The notes: generated by a model not told the origin, from the letters alone. A stretch of 64,000 bases of DNA from Terfezia claveryi (GCA_015179025.1 WHUX01000188.1:39105-103104); one strand, 5' to 3'; numbered from the stretch's first letter, positions 34,135 to 46,390 are shown. Program-made: numbers and translations.

Positions 34135-34487
34135 AAAGTTGGTATAGGGGCCGAGAATATGGCAGCTGCAGAGTACTACGTTGGGAGCGCATACTGGTAT
34201 ATAAAAAAAACAAAAGGCTGTAGAGTACTGGGTGGTGTACAGAGTACTAGTGTGGTGTTGCAGAATACTGGCGTGGTGTGCCAAAAGAGGAGTAGTACGA
34301 TTCCTAAAATGGTAGTCTGCGAGACCAGAAATGGTAGAGGCCAAATCGGGACTGACTAGTGTGACTTCCCAAAAAGGTAATCAAACAATACCAGGGAAAA
34401 TAATTGCAGATAGCCTGTTTAGTGCTGCAATGGGAGACTTTATTGCAGGGTCTCCACCGCAGTAAATTGGCACTAAACCCACTAGCG
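34135..34487. repeat. Dispersed repeat copy 2 (less mutated)
   Basis: Counterpart of 20160-20523. It retains TpG and CpA at many sites that are TpA in copy 1. No domain recognised. Confidence 0.85.
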
Positions 34488-36361
34488 CTTTCTTAGGCCT
34501 AGCATGTTCCAATTATCTAAGTAGTCTCGTGCCACCACGTTCCCGGGAAACACGACCATAATAGGTAATGCAGCCGATACCATAGCCTGGCGACCACCGA
34601 TACCCACCCGCACCCGAGGCAACTTACAGCCTCTCGCAGCCACTCACAAAACTAACCTCACTATGTGGGTGATAGAGACGGTCAGTCAGAAATCGGCATC
34701 AGTACGGGTTACATCAGCAGCATTGCTAGTGGGGCACGTCCTTTCCTGTCACCATCGGGACAAAGTACAACGTCCAGTCCACTATCCACACAAATAAACA
34801 TTTGGTTACTCAGACAAGCTAGTGTGTCTTTCTTAGCTAACGTATATTCGTTTAAACTATGGGGCACTTGATTTGGGCTTAGTTTGGTTGAGCTACAGCA
34901 AGGAATACCTCATGGTTAAGCTACGCTTTCGGACCGATCCTTCTATATGGACCTATTACATGAAATTGCATGCAGAGTAAGCGCAAACCAAAAATACCAA
35001 GTGGGAACAATGATTTCTGATTATTAGAACCTTCCTTAGCCTCATCTATTCACATATCTTATAGCCAAACATACCCTGTGGTTCCAGGTATTTCTCCCAG
35101 GTACTATTTAAGCTGTAGTGCACCTTAGCCCTTCTGTGCTTTAATTAGCAAAGTACTATATATCTCAAACACGATCCCAGAATTTGGGCCTACTTGGTTG
35201 TGAATTGACCTCGCAATCGTCGAAAATGCATTAATAGCCGAGTGATCCGCATCCCAAGGATGGATGGGACCCTCATACCGACACCACACCAATAAGATGC
35301 AATGGCCCAGTGTTCATCGTAGGGAAGGAGGAAGAGGATCAAGAACTGGGATTTGTTTGGGTAATGGAGGAGGTAGGGGGTACGGGGGTTGCTGGAAAGT
35401 CTTGCTGCGGGAGAGGAGGTACAGCGATTAAGAGTGTTGAAAGAGAGCAGGGCACTAGGAAAGGTGGTGAAAGCTTTTGTGGGAGTCGAGCAAGATATTG
35501 GGGCGGAGCCTTGGAAAGACTATGCGCTGATTGACGTAGTTCTGAGTAAGTCAGCCAGCAATATAAAGTAGCAGAGTGACTAACGAGGTGCTGATTTAGG
35601 GAGGCAAGGGGACAATTTCCATGGCCTACCACCAACTGCACCTCAAAATTAAATTGTAGGCCACACAACGTTCACCAGAGACCAAATTCTCTCCAAATCG
35701 CCAACTCCCAGTTCTAATGCACTGCAAGCAAAGGTCAACGGGGTCTTGATAAACACCAATGTCAGCTCGGCCCTATTGAAGGCTGCTTTGTCGGAGTTAA
35801 TTACACAGGAGTGGGTTGTTGTGGGAGAGTTGCGGGGGGCCCGGTTTCTTGGGATGGAGACTCGGGGGGGGGGGGCTGTAGACAATTATTGAGTCGCGGG
35901 GATGATTATTGGTGGAGTGTCAAAAAAAATTCGCTATGATAATATCACATTGATCACACCCGCACAAAAGCACCTAGAGTGGATCAAGGACGACTTCGGG
36001 ATGAGGGTAAGCTTTTGCGTTGGAGGATGAATTGTGAGAGTACTTGGGTTGGGGTCTAATCGGCTGCTGTCATTCGTTTTTAAATGGGTTCACTGTAGCT
36101 CAATATCAGCACCTGCGCCAGGATCGGGTAGGTACATAGTTGTTTCAAGGGTTAAAATGTTGAAGAGCGTAGTTGTTTCCATAGATCTCAGGCCAACTTA
36201 GAGTACATGGTCGGTCATCCTTAGGTAAGCGATGGTACCAGTTTGTTTGTCGCCACTCCTCTCCACTGCGTTCGTTAGAACACCCTAGCAGTAGGGTCTT
36301 GGCATGAGACTAACTCCTCTCCAACAAACTTTTGTCAACCCAACCACCTTCATCTCCAACA
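34488..36361. other. Intergenic region, only weak coding hints
   Basis: A plus-strand stretch near 35690-35885 and again 35936-36010 (ITPAQKHLEWIKDDFGM, then a GTAAG-like site) has coding flavour but no recognisable domain or complete frame. A run of 12 G is at about 35864-35875. No gene is called. Confidence 0.35.
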
Positions 36362-37761
36362 ATGCTTTTCTTCTCTTCCCATCGTCGAATTCTGACCCCA
36401 ATATCGTCTACTGTTTGGCCGTTGCGCCTTCTCTTCCACTCGCTTGCCTCACTACCGGCTAAGATAGTCTGGTTGGCACCGGCTAAGAGGTTAAAGAAGA
36501 GTCCGCCTCACTCCCAAGCCAGACTACCTCACACCCACACAGCGCCTTCACCAAAGAGAGCCCGAGTCGGTGATAGTAGCCTGATAATTAACGGCGAATT
36601 GGAGTACTTCCGATCCGGAGCAAAGGCGTTTTCCGATCTTGTACAGAGAGAGGGTCAGGCTTACTTCGATCGTACTCGCTATATCTCTAAGTTGCACAAA
36701 CTCGATGATTTCATCCTTTTCTGCCGCCCACGCCGATTCGGCAAATCACTAACTGTAAGCATGCTGGAACATTTCTACGGTCTTCAGTATGCAGACGAAC
36801 ATCAATCATTCTACAAGGTATGCAACAATTTCCTTAATTACCTTGATTACCTTGATATGAGAACTTACTTCTCTTTCAATCACTCTAGGGTCTTGATGTG
36901 CAAAAGGATATCGACGAAAAAAAAGTGAACCCCGGACAGTACTTTGTCTTGAAATTCGATTTTTCCAAAATCAGACCCAGACCAGACCTTCCGGAGGCGA
37001 ATAAGATACTCATGGATTACTTAAATTATTCCATCAGGGCATTTTATAGAGAATATGCTGCCTACTTGGGCGGAAACTTTACTGATCTATATCAAAATAT
37101 TGACAATAGAGACCCCATCATTAATCTTTTGGAGTGTGCCAAATCAGTTCAATATGCGATTCAGCAGGACGAGCGACTTGCTGGCATAGAAGGGATCTAC
37201 GTGCTCGTTGACGAGTACGATTCCCTTCCTAATAGGTATCTTGACCTACCCGGTACCGTCGGAGGATCCGAGATCGCTTGGGATAACACACCAATCGGAG
37301 ACACCTTCAGATCTTACTGGGCTACACTAAAGGCATTAGGCACAGAAGGGATCATCAAAAGAATTTTCATCACGGGCATATCACCGCTCTCCTTATCTGG
37401 TCTTGGCAGTGCGTTCAATGTGGCGAGAAATCTGTCATTCCACAAGGACCTAGCCGGGCTTTGTGGTTTGACATCTTTGGACTTGGAAGATGCCCTGATG
37501 GAGATCTACAAGGACCCTAAAGTCTACGACCGTTTTCTTTCAGAAATGACTGAATTTTACAACGGATATCATTTCTGTCGAGATACAACGGTCAAAACAG
37601 TTTACAACACGGAGACGTGCTTGGCATATCTTCAGTGTCATATCGAGGGAGTAACACCAGAGACTCAAGACCCGGAAAACTCCGAAGTATCTCAAGAGTT
37701 TCTCAGGGGCAAGAAGCGTATCGGAGCGCTTGAAATCCAGTGCCAACGTCAACATGCTTAG
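36362..37761 (+). CDS. AAA-ATPase-like domain protein (PF09820/DUF1703 type), C-terminus short
   Basis: Exon 1 36362-36817, intron 36818-36888 (71 nt), exon 2 36889-37761; about 442 residues. The ATG at 36362 is the first in frame (context CAACAATG). After a basic, Pro/Ser-rich N-terminus (about residues 1-75) comes the domain with LDDFILFCRPRRFGKSLTVS (Walker A-like), VYVLVDEYDSLPN (Walker B-like DEYD) and ITGISPLSLSGLGSAFNVAR. Proteins of this kind are abundant in some fungi, often carry a C-terminal PD-(D/E)XK-like nuclease and are linked to mobile DNA; their cellular role is unclear. Here the reading frame stops soon after the SEVSQEF segment and no nuclease motif follows, suggesting truncation. 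Confidence 0.85.
36818..36888 (+). other. Intron of the AAA-ATPase-like gene
   Basis: 71 nt, GTATGC..CACTCTAG; splicing it joins the two open frames exactly. Confidence 0.85.
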
Positions 37762-38629
37762 CGCAGGATCTGGCTCTCGGAACTCCTGGCTCTTCATTCC
37801 TCCTCTTGAGATTCTGGCCCCTGCACTTCCGTATATTCTGTTACGGCGCAACGCTGATGGGGGTGGGAAAATACCCGATTTCATATTCAACCTCGCTTTC
37901 ATTATCGCGCTGTCAATAGTTGCTTAAACAGACGTAACTATTTTGTCCGTCGTAATAAAGGGCCTTGAGCATCATCTAATAATAAATTTTTTAATGGGAT
38001 CAAAAGTATTGGGTATTTAGCACAAAAGCCGATGAGCCACCTCAAATCCATTGGGAAAAAACCCACGTTGCAAAGCTAGAAAGTTCTGCAAGTGTAAAAA
38101 TGATATCCGCACTAGTAGGATGTGGGAGATCAAAAATACTTGTGTATGGGATGGTCAGCTGAGCATGTGTAGTAGTGATAGCACCTACTGGGTCTATCTC
38201 GAACTCCTGCTCACACCGTGGGACAAGTGGTGGGCTGTGTCTGGTGATTCTTTGAGGAGGGCCATGCTCCAGCCAATGGACCTTGCTACTAACCTTCTCT
38301 TCTGCTCGATATCCCTAGGCTGAAGCAACTGGAGTCCGAGAGATGTAGTTATTTCATCCAACATCATTTCTATTTCGAGGTTAGCTTATGTCCTTATTTA
38401 TACTAATAATATCTTGATAATTACCATCCATCCGGCGGAGTTGTGCAATATTAACAGGGAAGTTCGGCACAAGCTGGTTATTTACCCCACGCAAGAAATA
38501 GTGCCACATTGTCATGCGTTACTCTGGAATTTTCAAACCGAGAGATCATGTTTAATTCACTATACTTAGTGTGATTTATATTCCTTAAGCTTCAACTTTC
38601 AACTTTGAACAATTTATTTACAGGGCAAC
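37762..38629. other. No supported gene
   Basis: Directly after the ATPase-like gene the frames break down. Traces of the family C-terminal part were not recognised. Short open frames here show no domain. Confidence 0.4.
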
Positions 38630-38815
38630 TTACACAGTTCGAACTGCCCCATTCACTTGAAATCCATCACGCACTTGTTGGAACCCATCACGCATCTCAG
38701 TTCGAATGCTTTCGAGTTGCCGATTGACGTTGAGGTTCTGAATGTGACGAATCCGTCCCAACTGTTGATGCACAGTTTGGAGACCTTCCTCAAGAGTATC
38801 AAAGTCTGGCTCCAT
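38630..38815 (-). CDS. Small hypothetical protein or first exon, coiled coil
   Basis: The frame starts MEPDFDTLEEGLQTVHQQLG and continues with RTEMRDGFQQVRDGFQ, a charged amphipathic helix with a repeated RDGFQ motif. Near the end, TGTGTAAGT could be a 5' splice site, in which case this is only exon 1 and the rest is lost or unrecognised. Function unknown. No partner genes nearby. Confidence 0.45.
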   Translation of the reverse strand: MEPDFDTLEEGLQTVHQQLGRIRHIQNLNVNRQLESIRTEMRDGFQQVRDGFQVNGAVRTV

Positions 38816-40011
38816 GGGGATATTAAATTAACGGAAGCCTAACAGTCTGGTTAGCCCAACTCTATAGGCCGTCTGATAAACCATAGTATAGTGAGTGAGT
38901 CAGAGGTCGTTGTGCCAACCAGACTAGTGAGTGAGTCGATGTAGTACTCCAAGTTCTTGATTTTAAACCAAAATGAAGCAGGTTCTACCTAGAATTATAC
39001 AACAGGTAGATGCTATTTTACAACAAAGATCATATTTTTGCAGTTGTGATATTTCTAAACCCGATAACCTTTACCAAATACTGACCTTACGGTCTTAGAG
39101 AATGATATTTTAGATACTCTAACTGCTCGGTAAACAACAGCTCACCGGGCATCTATAACTACTGGTGTTGCGAAAACTTCTAAATGTTGTCGCCGATACT
39201 TTAAGAATAATCTGAAATGCTTAATTTATTCACATACGAAAGTATTAACAGATCATGACTATATTGCTCTAGATGAACCAAATTGGAATGTTAGAGGGCG
39301 GTCAAATCGACTGGGAAATCAATGAATTCTTTGCAGTCGCTGGGAAATCATCAATTCTTTTTTTTTCTCTAGTAGTCTAAATCAGTACTCGTAAACCTTT
39401 CAATACACAAAATTGAGTAATTATTTAAATTGCCCGTGAGCGGCACAGTGGGTATGGCGGCCGATGCCGCGAGTGGCCCAGAACATATACATTTGATAGC
39501 TGGTTGGCACTACATTTGACGACCCAGCCAGCTGGCATTTGGGATCCAAGCCAGACTTCAAACATGCTGAAATTTTTGTCTTGGCGAACTCGATCTAAAA
39601 ATGATAACCAGCATAGAAATGGTTAGTCTGGTTGGCACAACATTAGATTAAAAAATGGTAGAATAGCAAGATAGGACTAGCTTAATGACAAAAAGGGTGG
39701 ACTGGGAGATATCGGAAAAGGTATGGGCCAAAAAAGGAACTATCTCCAAAGGCAACCATCCAATGATACCGATAGTAGTAGTCAAAAATTCTGAATACCC
39801 ATTGCGTGCTGCGGTGGGAGACTTTCCCGCTAGGGTTGACGGCTTGGCGGAACACTTGGCGAGCCTAGTTTTCAACTTCCTTCCATCATCCTACTTGTTC
39901 TTGTTCTCGCCTTCCTACCCTCCTCCTTAAACTCCATAACCCATCACGACCCACTCATCAGCCGCCCCTTCATCAAAGCTCCAGCATCTGCTTAACCCCG
40001 GCTCCAGCACT
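38816..40011. other. AT-rich intergenic DNA upstream of Crinkler gene B
   Basis: Two occurrences each of GTCTGGTTGGCACAAC-like and GTGAGTGAGTC segments are seen. The open frame at 39685-39930 has no domain and ends just before gene B; not called. Confidence 0.4.
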
Positions 40012-42113
40012 ATGGAAACTACGCTGATTTGTTGGGTCCATGGGGACCCAAGTTTGGCTCCCTTTCCCATCGACATTGACTGGAATAAAACTATCGGACA
40101 CCTCAAAATGGCTATTGTGACCGCAAACCCCAACTGCTTCAACAGCATTGATGCCCCCCAGCTCGAGCTTTGCGTTGCTAACATCCCCGACACCGAAAAA
40201 GCGATAAATGAGTTCGTTTTTAAGGATGACAATAAGCTTCGGGGATCAGCTAAAATACAGCACATCATAAAGGAATACTTTCAGGGCAGCCTCCCTGACT
40301 TAACAATCCACATCGCAATAAAGCGTCCTGGTAAGTAACACTCATTCCTTTTAAGCACGCATATTTGCTAAATGTACTGTCAAAGCTGAAGCTCTTCCTG
40401 CTGGTAAGTGGAACTCTACTGTCACACACGGTTTGGCTGTCTATGTTCACAACGTGCTGAGGTTCTCCAACTTATATAGTCACAACTCGAAAACGAAGTG
40501 CTCCAGTTCAATCTTCTGAAGTCACAGACCACGTACCCAAAAGCCCACGGCTGAGCCAAGAGACAGGTTAGGTACTTCCTACGTTATTCCATGTCGATCT
40601 TAAGAATTGATTTTCAGTTACAGATATCCCAAACTTGGATGCTATATGCGAATTCTGTGATCATCTCACAACGCCATTCAGTTCTGTTCCTCCTCCCAAT
40701 GCTGGTATTGTCTCCTCACTTTTACTATCGCCACTACTAGCGACATTAGCTACAAACTTGCCTCCTCAAGCCCGCCGTGAAAATTCCCAGATAATTCATG
40801 GAGATTCAACAGCAACAGCGTTTCCTGCATTATCCACACTCTTAGGTTTTATTGCTCTGCCAGACCGAGACATTTACGATGTCAAAGAGCATTCAGAAGA
40901 TGATTTCCACCTTTTGTGGGATAGCATAATTAGAAGCACGTTTTACGTGCTTTCTCGGTATAGCGGGGCATTTGACTTGGAGATGGTTAGGAATAACACA
41001 GACTGTTACCAAAGCGGCACCACTAAGGAACACTCCCGACCCGATTTTCTTTGCTACCAGGGGGGGCATTAGTTTTGAGAGGGGAAGAAAAACGCAACCC
41101 AAGAGGGTTGACTGACAGCCGCAGAGAGCTCCTCGAAAAGTTTGGCGATTGGAGCACTGCCTTCTATGGGCAATTACCGTTTGTACTGGGGTATGCCACT
41201 GGGGGTTTGAGCATAAAGTGAGTAGAGGTATCTATCGGGCTACCCGATGCAGTTTTCCATGGACTAATATTATATCAGCTTTTTCTTATTGACGCCAAAC
41301 AAAGAATGCATTGCCGTTTTCCCTACTCCATTTTATGCAGGCCATGTGGATGTGCGAATGCGCTTAGTTCAAGTTGTCATAAACATTTTCCGGCTGTTTC
41401 GAACCATGTGTCACTTGCTGCCAAGCGATTGCCCAATACGTTTATTCTCAACACTTGAGAGGCAGGAAGGCGTCAGCGTAAGGTCTTGGCTGCCTTCGCA
41501 TGAAATTGAGATGTACTAATAAACTGCTCCATCATCATAGGTAACAATATTTCCCACATACGTTTTGAAAAAAATTCCGCTGGATTGGAAGTATGCCAGA
41601 AAGTCCGAGCTGCTTACCCTATATAACGCAATACTTGAGCAAAAGCCACGAAATATCGTAAATATTAAGGAGATGCCAACATTTACTAAACGTCACATGC
41701 GGCTAGAACTTGCTCCTGTGGGGTATCCAGTGCACGTCAGGGACATTATCCAGCTACGTCACACCATCAGAGACATGCTGAAGGGACTTGCATTTTTGCA
41801 TAAATTGGGTTACGTCCACCGTGATCTACGTTGGGCTAACGTGATTCGGGACCGATATGGGAATGTGCGTCTAATTGACTTGGAACATGCGGGTTTAGAG
41901 GGAACGCCGGACCATTTTCTAGATACCTGGCCCATTTCGGGAGTCCAGGACGGAGTATATACCAAATCAATGGATAATGTCATGCTCCATACTATGATTA
42001 TGACGTATCATTCCCTGATCCAGGATGATGATGAAGCGTTAAATTTCATGGCGAAATTAAAAACAAGTAATTCAGCAGAGGAGACTGTCCTACATCCCTG
42101 GTTATGCGATTAA
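40012..42113 (+). CDS. Crinkler-type effector-like gene B: header, PD-(D/E)XK-like region, protein kinase
   Basis: Five exons: 40012-40330, 40480-40566, 40618-41217, 41279-41477 and 41541-42113, about 590 residues. Exon 1 encodes a Crinkler header (TLICWVHGDPSLAPFPIDI and QLELCVANIPD). Exon 2 is short and basic (TTRKRSAPV), a possible nuclear signal. Exon 3 carries RPDFLCY and then LRGEEK, matching PD-(D/E)XK motifs. Exons 4-5 form a kinase with GYVHRDLRWANV (catalytic loop) and LIDLEHAG (DLE where DFG is usual). Published surveys describe Crinkler proteins joining this header to nuclease-like and kinase domains. Within exon 3, a run of 7 G at about 41060-41066 shifts the frame, so the gene is either damaged or the run is miscounted. 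Intron 4 has a TACTAAT branch box. Closely related to gene A. Confidence 0.82.
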
Positions 42114-42320
42114 GAATCTATTTTTTTTTTTTTTCTGGAAAGAGAAAAGTGGACAAATGATTCGGCATGCATTTGGTTTTTCTTACGTCTTCTGTGTGGC
42201 GGTACGTCCTGCCCTGTTGACATTTCTTTTATCTCTTCATGTTGGTGCTGCATGAAGTACCAGAGCACGCGCTGGCTCGTCTGTTGGTGGTAGACATTCT
42301 TCTTTGGCTGGAGAATATAT
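42114..42320. other. 3' flank of Crinkler gene B, T tract
   Basis: A run of T (42120-42134) follows the stop. No gene seen. Confidence 0.5.
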
Positions 42321-42965
42321 ATACACGGAGGTGCGGCTGGTTAGTGCTGCCCCTTCCCTCCCTCGCTGGTTTGTGCTCCTCCGCTGGTTCGTGCTGCCCC
42401 TTGCCTCCACCTACGCAAAAGCAGACATGCAAAAAGAAATAGGCGTGAGGTGATAGCTGCACTGTATAAGACTGCACAATATAAGCACTGTGATAGAAGG
42501 AATGATATCATACTGATAAATTACTAAACGTAGAATAAGGGAAACAGGATATCCGTATTGGCCAGTTCAGGGTAAACACAGGTGATTGGCCAGTTCAGGG
42601 TAAACATGGGGGATTGCCAGCGGCCACATGGCTAGGGGGTTGCACGTCAAGCTGCGAAATGGGCAAAATTGCTCATATTGCGTGTTGAACATCCAGCTGA
42701 GGAGGCCGTGAATCATGAGTATATAGTGGGTTGAACATCCAGCTAGGAAAGGGGCGAATATTGCATATTGCGAAGGCCGTATATCAAGCTGGGGAAGGTG
42801 CAAATATTCGATATGTCGCAGGCTGAATATCCAGTTGGGGACCGGGCTGGCTAGTGCTACCCCTTCTCTCCCCTGCTGATTAGTGCTGCCCCTTCACTCC
42901 CCCCTACCCCCTTCGCTGCCCCGCTGGCTAGTGCTACCCCCTTCGCTCCCCCGGGTAGTTATTTC
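42320..42965. repeat. Degenerate minisatellites
   Basis: Motif GCTGG(T/C)TAGTGCTGCCCCTTC and variants recur at 42327-42412 and 42845-42955. GATTGGCCAGTTCAGGGTAA is repeated at 42556 and 42585. GTTGAACATCCAGCT(A/G)-like units occur at 42680-42840. Confidence 0.7.
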
Positions 42966-44899
42966 ATGAATGTTGTCACAGGAGAATTATACAAGGACTA
43001 TGATTTATTCCTTCCAAGGCCACAAATAATCGAGGGTCAATCCACTAGAAACTACTTCCCCCCCTTCAATCAAATATCTCTCAATCAGTCAGCACCGTTG
43101 TCAGAACAAGAATCTCAAATATAACAGATTTCACCAGCAATATTGGTAGGGCCCTACCTCTCAGTTCTGCGTACACCTAATAGCGGACCAACCATGTCCC
43201 CCACCCCCAACCTAACACATCTGCTACCATGATATTTGGTGTAAAGCCCACGGACGATCTTCCACTGAGGATCAATACATTTGCTCCAGCATTCCCATCC
43301 ATCAGATATGAAGGTTTCTTTTTTCTAAGCCGAGAAATTATTTATGACCTTGTTACATGTTGTCCAAGATTGTTGCCAGTAACATTGTATGTATTTCTGA
43401 ACCATCCTTGACTTTCGGAGCATGTTGGGTGGAGACGCTCACAGTAGTAATGACGTGACTCTGCCGTCATCGCCTTCGCAAGTGAGATCCCTTGCCGAGC
43501 GTGCCGTAAAGTAATCTGGGTGGTAGCCATATCGTCATAACCAGGCCTTCACTTTTTCATTGGCAACGGAGTTGCCAAATTCCCAAATTTGAACGAAGTT
43601 GTTATTATTTCACTAGACGTCTTGCACGCTAGCACTCTTGGCGAGGACAGACACGTGATCTGGCTGCATTCGCATGACAAGAGATCAGACTATTGAACTA
43701 TTGTACTCATTACTCGTATGTGGGGCCCCTACTGGGGCACGACGAGCAGGAGGGATAATCAAACGTAGCCAGCTATCACCGACTCACAAAGTAACGCATC
43801 AAATCAACCTTACGATGATAAGGTGCACGAGATTGACCGAAGGCCTTTTGCTTCAAGAGGACCTGTGATCAGTGCAGAACTGGAAAACGTACCTATTATG
43901 AGGTCAGGCACCTTCCGCTTCCCACGTAGAACCAACAGCTTGCTAATGATGTCTTGCTAATCAGGTCGCTCTGCATTCCACCGAGCATAGCTCTTCGCTA
44001 GCATAGCTCCCCGTCGACGATAGCTATACAGCCACCCCCAAGCATGGCTATAGGCATTCCCCCAAGCATGGCTATATAAGTACCCATCAAAGGCCTAAAG
44101 AGTAAACAACAGCAATTTTGCAGCTACTACATATACATACCCAAATTCGGCGCGTCTAGTTACAATTTTTCTGTTTTACCCAAATTCAACCACGGGGCGG
44201 GGACCTGAGTGCCGAGGACACCAGTTTATAATATTGGTCGTTTCCGAACATTGCGAAATCAGGGGACTACAGCGTTGTCAACCTCAGTTACCTTGTACTG
44301 TAAGTCTCACGGACGGGAGACCCAAGAACATATGATACTTATAAATGGCCCATAAGTCAAAAGAGACTGGCTTATGCCACCATTCTCCTATATTCCTGTG
44401 CCGCTTTTGAGATTCAAGTCACGATTAATGAAAGTTTAGTGGGGACAGTCTCGTGAGTCTTAGTCAGTTGCAAGCCAAGCTGCTCCGGCCCAAAACAAAT
44501 ACTTCATCAACTTCAAGCCATGTCGATGTCTCTTGCCAGTTAGACTATCCAAGCATCACTGCAATGTCTTCTGCCAATCACCCCCACTACCCACCTCTCC
44601 TACCTCTAAATGCTCTCTTGCAACCTCTCCAACCGTACCCCTTTAGGCTTTCGAGTCATCGGCTAGCCCGTTAGTGACAGCATGGGGGTTCGTCTCGAGT
44701 TCCATCTTTGTACCTATTTTTGCGTGGGTCGGGCAGATTAACTTGCCTTACCCTTGAATCCACCGGGCTTCCGCGTGGCTCCTCATAGTCCCCCATACGT
44801 GGCTGCATAGGAGTACTAAGTATTTAAAAGAAATAAAAAAAAAAACCGTACCCCTTTGGCGTACGTCAATGACTTACAAGGAGTCTGCAAGAAGGGAGA
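42966..44899. other. Intergenic DNA, no supported gene
   Basis: Several 60-70-codon frames (43229-43411 plus, 43342-43530 minus, 43674-43868 plus, 44453-44674 plus) lack domains and intron context. The segments GCTAGCATAGCTCCC and CAAGCATGGCTATA repeat near 43990-44085. Confidence 0.35.
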
Positions 44900-45998
44900 A
44901 TGGAAATTACAAGGGCCTTCCTTGCACTTTGCAATATGAATCTAATTGCATATGCACCACAAGCTGACCAGGATGTTATACATCGTCAGCTCAACCACCT
45001 GACCAGACGGCAGATACAAAATCTCGCCGGTCATATTACGTCGGGTGTACGACAATGTGTGTAGCCTGATGGAAACAGAGGGTCCTAGTAGCTGACAGTT
45101 CACAGAGCAGGCAGTCGGGGGGTCGTTACCACGGTCTACTGCCCCGTCACGTTCGGCTTCTGGTAGAGAGCCGGACAGAAGATATCAATCAACGATGCGG
45201 TCAACGGTAGCAGCAGAGATGGTATGTATAATGTTACCATATGCATCTTTTGGCCACCCTGCTGACAGAATTCAGGCACGGGCCCGTGACAACGCCCGAT
45301 GCGTCCTGACCCTGAAATTTAGACCTGAGGTTGCGCATATCATCACTCATTCCTTAGGAAGAACTCCGGGGACCCTAGTTGATGACAAGCCCGACATATT
45401 TCAGTTGCTAAAATTCTTGGCTGGACCTTCGGTCATTCAAAATCTCACGGAGTACCTATTAACTCCGCAGGGCATCGGTGGCAGAACGAGGATCAACAGG
45501 TTAGAAAACCTGTTGTGTTTATCAGAAACCGAACATGTATGGTTTGGTCATGGTTGGTTCGTGCTGGAACCCGTTGGGGATCCACTTGCTACATTGCTCG
45601 GTGGGGAAGGTACACTACGCTCTTATGATGTAAGGTTTTCCTGGGTGCCGCAATACCGTGCTCGGGGAAGGTAGGAAGACCAACTGATGGAGGAGGAGGA
45701 GGAGGAGGAGGACGAGGACGAGGAGGAGAAGGAGGAGGAGGAGGAGGAGGAGGAAGAGGGGGAGTGGGATTTAGCCCAAGTGTTGGACCCGGGTGTTCCA
45801 ATGGAGCAGAGGAGAGACCCCATTTTCGCAGGCGCCTTCGTTTACCGTCTCCGGACTCGTGCAGATGGTCAGGTTCTCCGCCCTAGCCCCCTGAGACCAG
45901 ATGTCGCAGTCACAACAGGCTTCACCTTTACCCTAACCACAAACGACCCGGTAATGCACCCCCTCCCCCATCTGGTAAGGTTGATGGTGGTGGGATGA
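44900..45998 (+). pseudogene. HNH_2-type nuclease gene with internal TAG and poly-Glu tract
   Basis: A likely first exon starts at 44900 (MEITRAFLALCNMNLIAYAP) and ends near 45049. An intron then leads to an exon from about 45104 that is open in the frame of 45195-45674. That frame shows the fungal HNH pattern: ARDNARCVLT, EVAHIITHSLGR, then INRLENLLCLSETEHVWFGH with FVLEPVGDPL. A TAG at 45672-45674 interrupts, but the same frame continues (45675-45998) with a long Glu tract (45687-45765) and a C-terminal part typical of the family. The protein ends just after HPLPHL at a possible GTAAGG donor, so a last exon near 46200-46310 is possible. HNH proteins cut DNA; in fungi the role of this family is unknown. 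Confidence 0.68.
45687..45765. repeat. GAG/GGA trinucleotide repeat coding Glu
   Basis: About 26 triplets of GAG with a few GAC and AAG. The antisense strand gives spurious Pro- or Ser-rich frames. Confidence 0.95.
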
Positions 45999-46390
45999 GA
46001 GGGGGGCCTCTGTCAGCGCACACAAGCTAATCGGTCCAAGTTCCACGAAGCGGGATGCACATGCAGCTAGACGCCCTCCCAAGGACGCTCCACCCACAGC
46101 CAACTGCACCGGCGACTCGTATAGAATGTCTTAGTTGCCGAGTTGATGGTGTGTATCCCACTAGCTCTGAATTGAGCTAACTTTCTCTCTCGTATAACTC
46201 AGCTCATGGTTGTTGCGAGCCGCCGCACAGTGGTCCAAGATCAACGCCCACTGGAACTGGAGCGCTTCCTACATCTGGTGCAAAACCCACGTGGGATTCA
46301 TTTCGGTAAGTCCAACTACGTATTTGGGCCGCTCCCTGCATGAAGTAGATACGGAACTCCTCCATTCGCAGATATATCTGGAGTTCATAC
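45999..46390. other. 3' flank of the HNH gene, possible last exon
   Basis: A segment starting after GTATAACTCAG (about 46200) and ending before GTAAGTCC (about 46310) is open and could be an exon (SKINAHWNWSASYIWC in one frame). The phase does not clearly match, so it is not joined. Confidence 0.3.

Noticed and set aside
35339..35885. Minus-strand frames of 78-109 codons
   Set aside because: Pro/Ser/Leu-rich without domain; complement of purine-rich DNA.
45589..45823. Pro- or Ser-rich minus-strand frames
   Set aside because: Antisense of the GAG repeat in the HNH gene.
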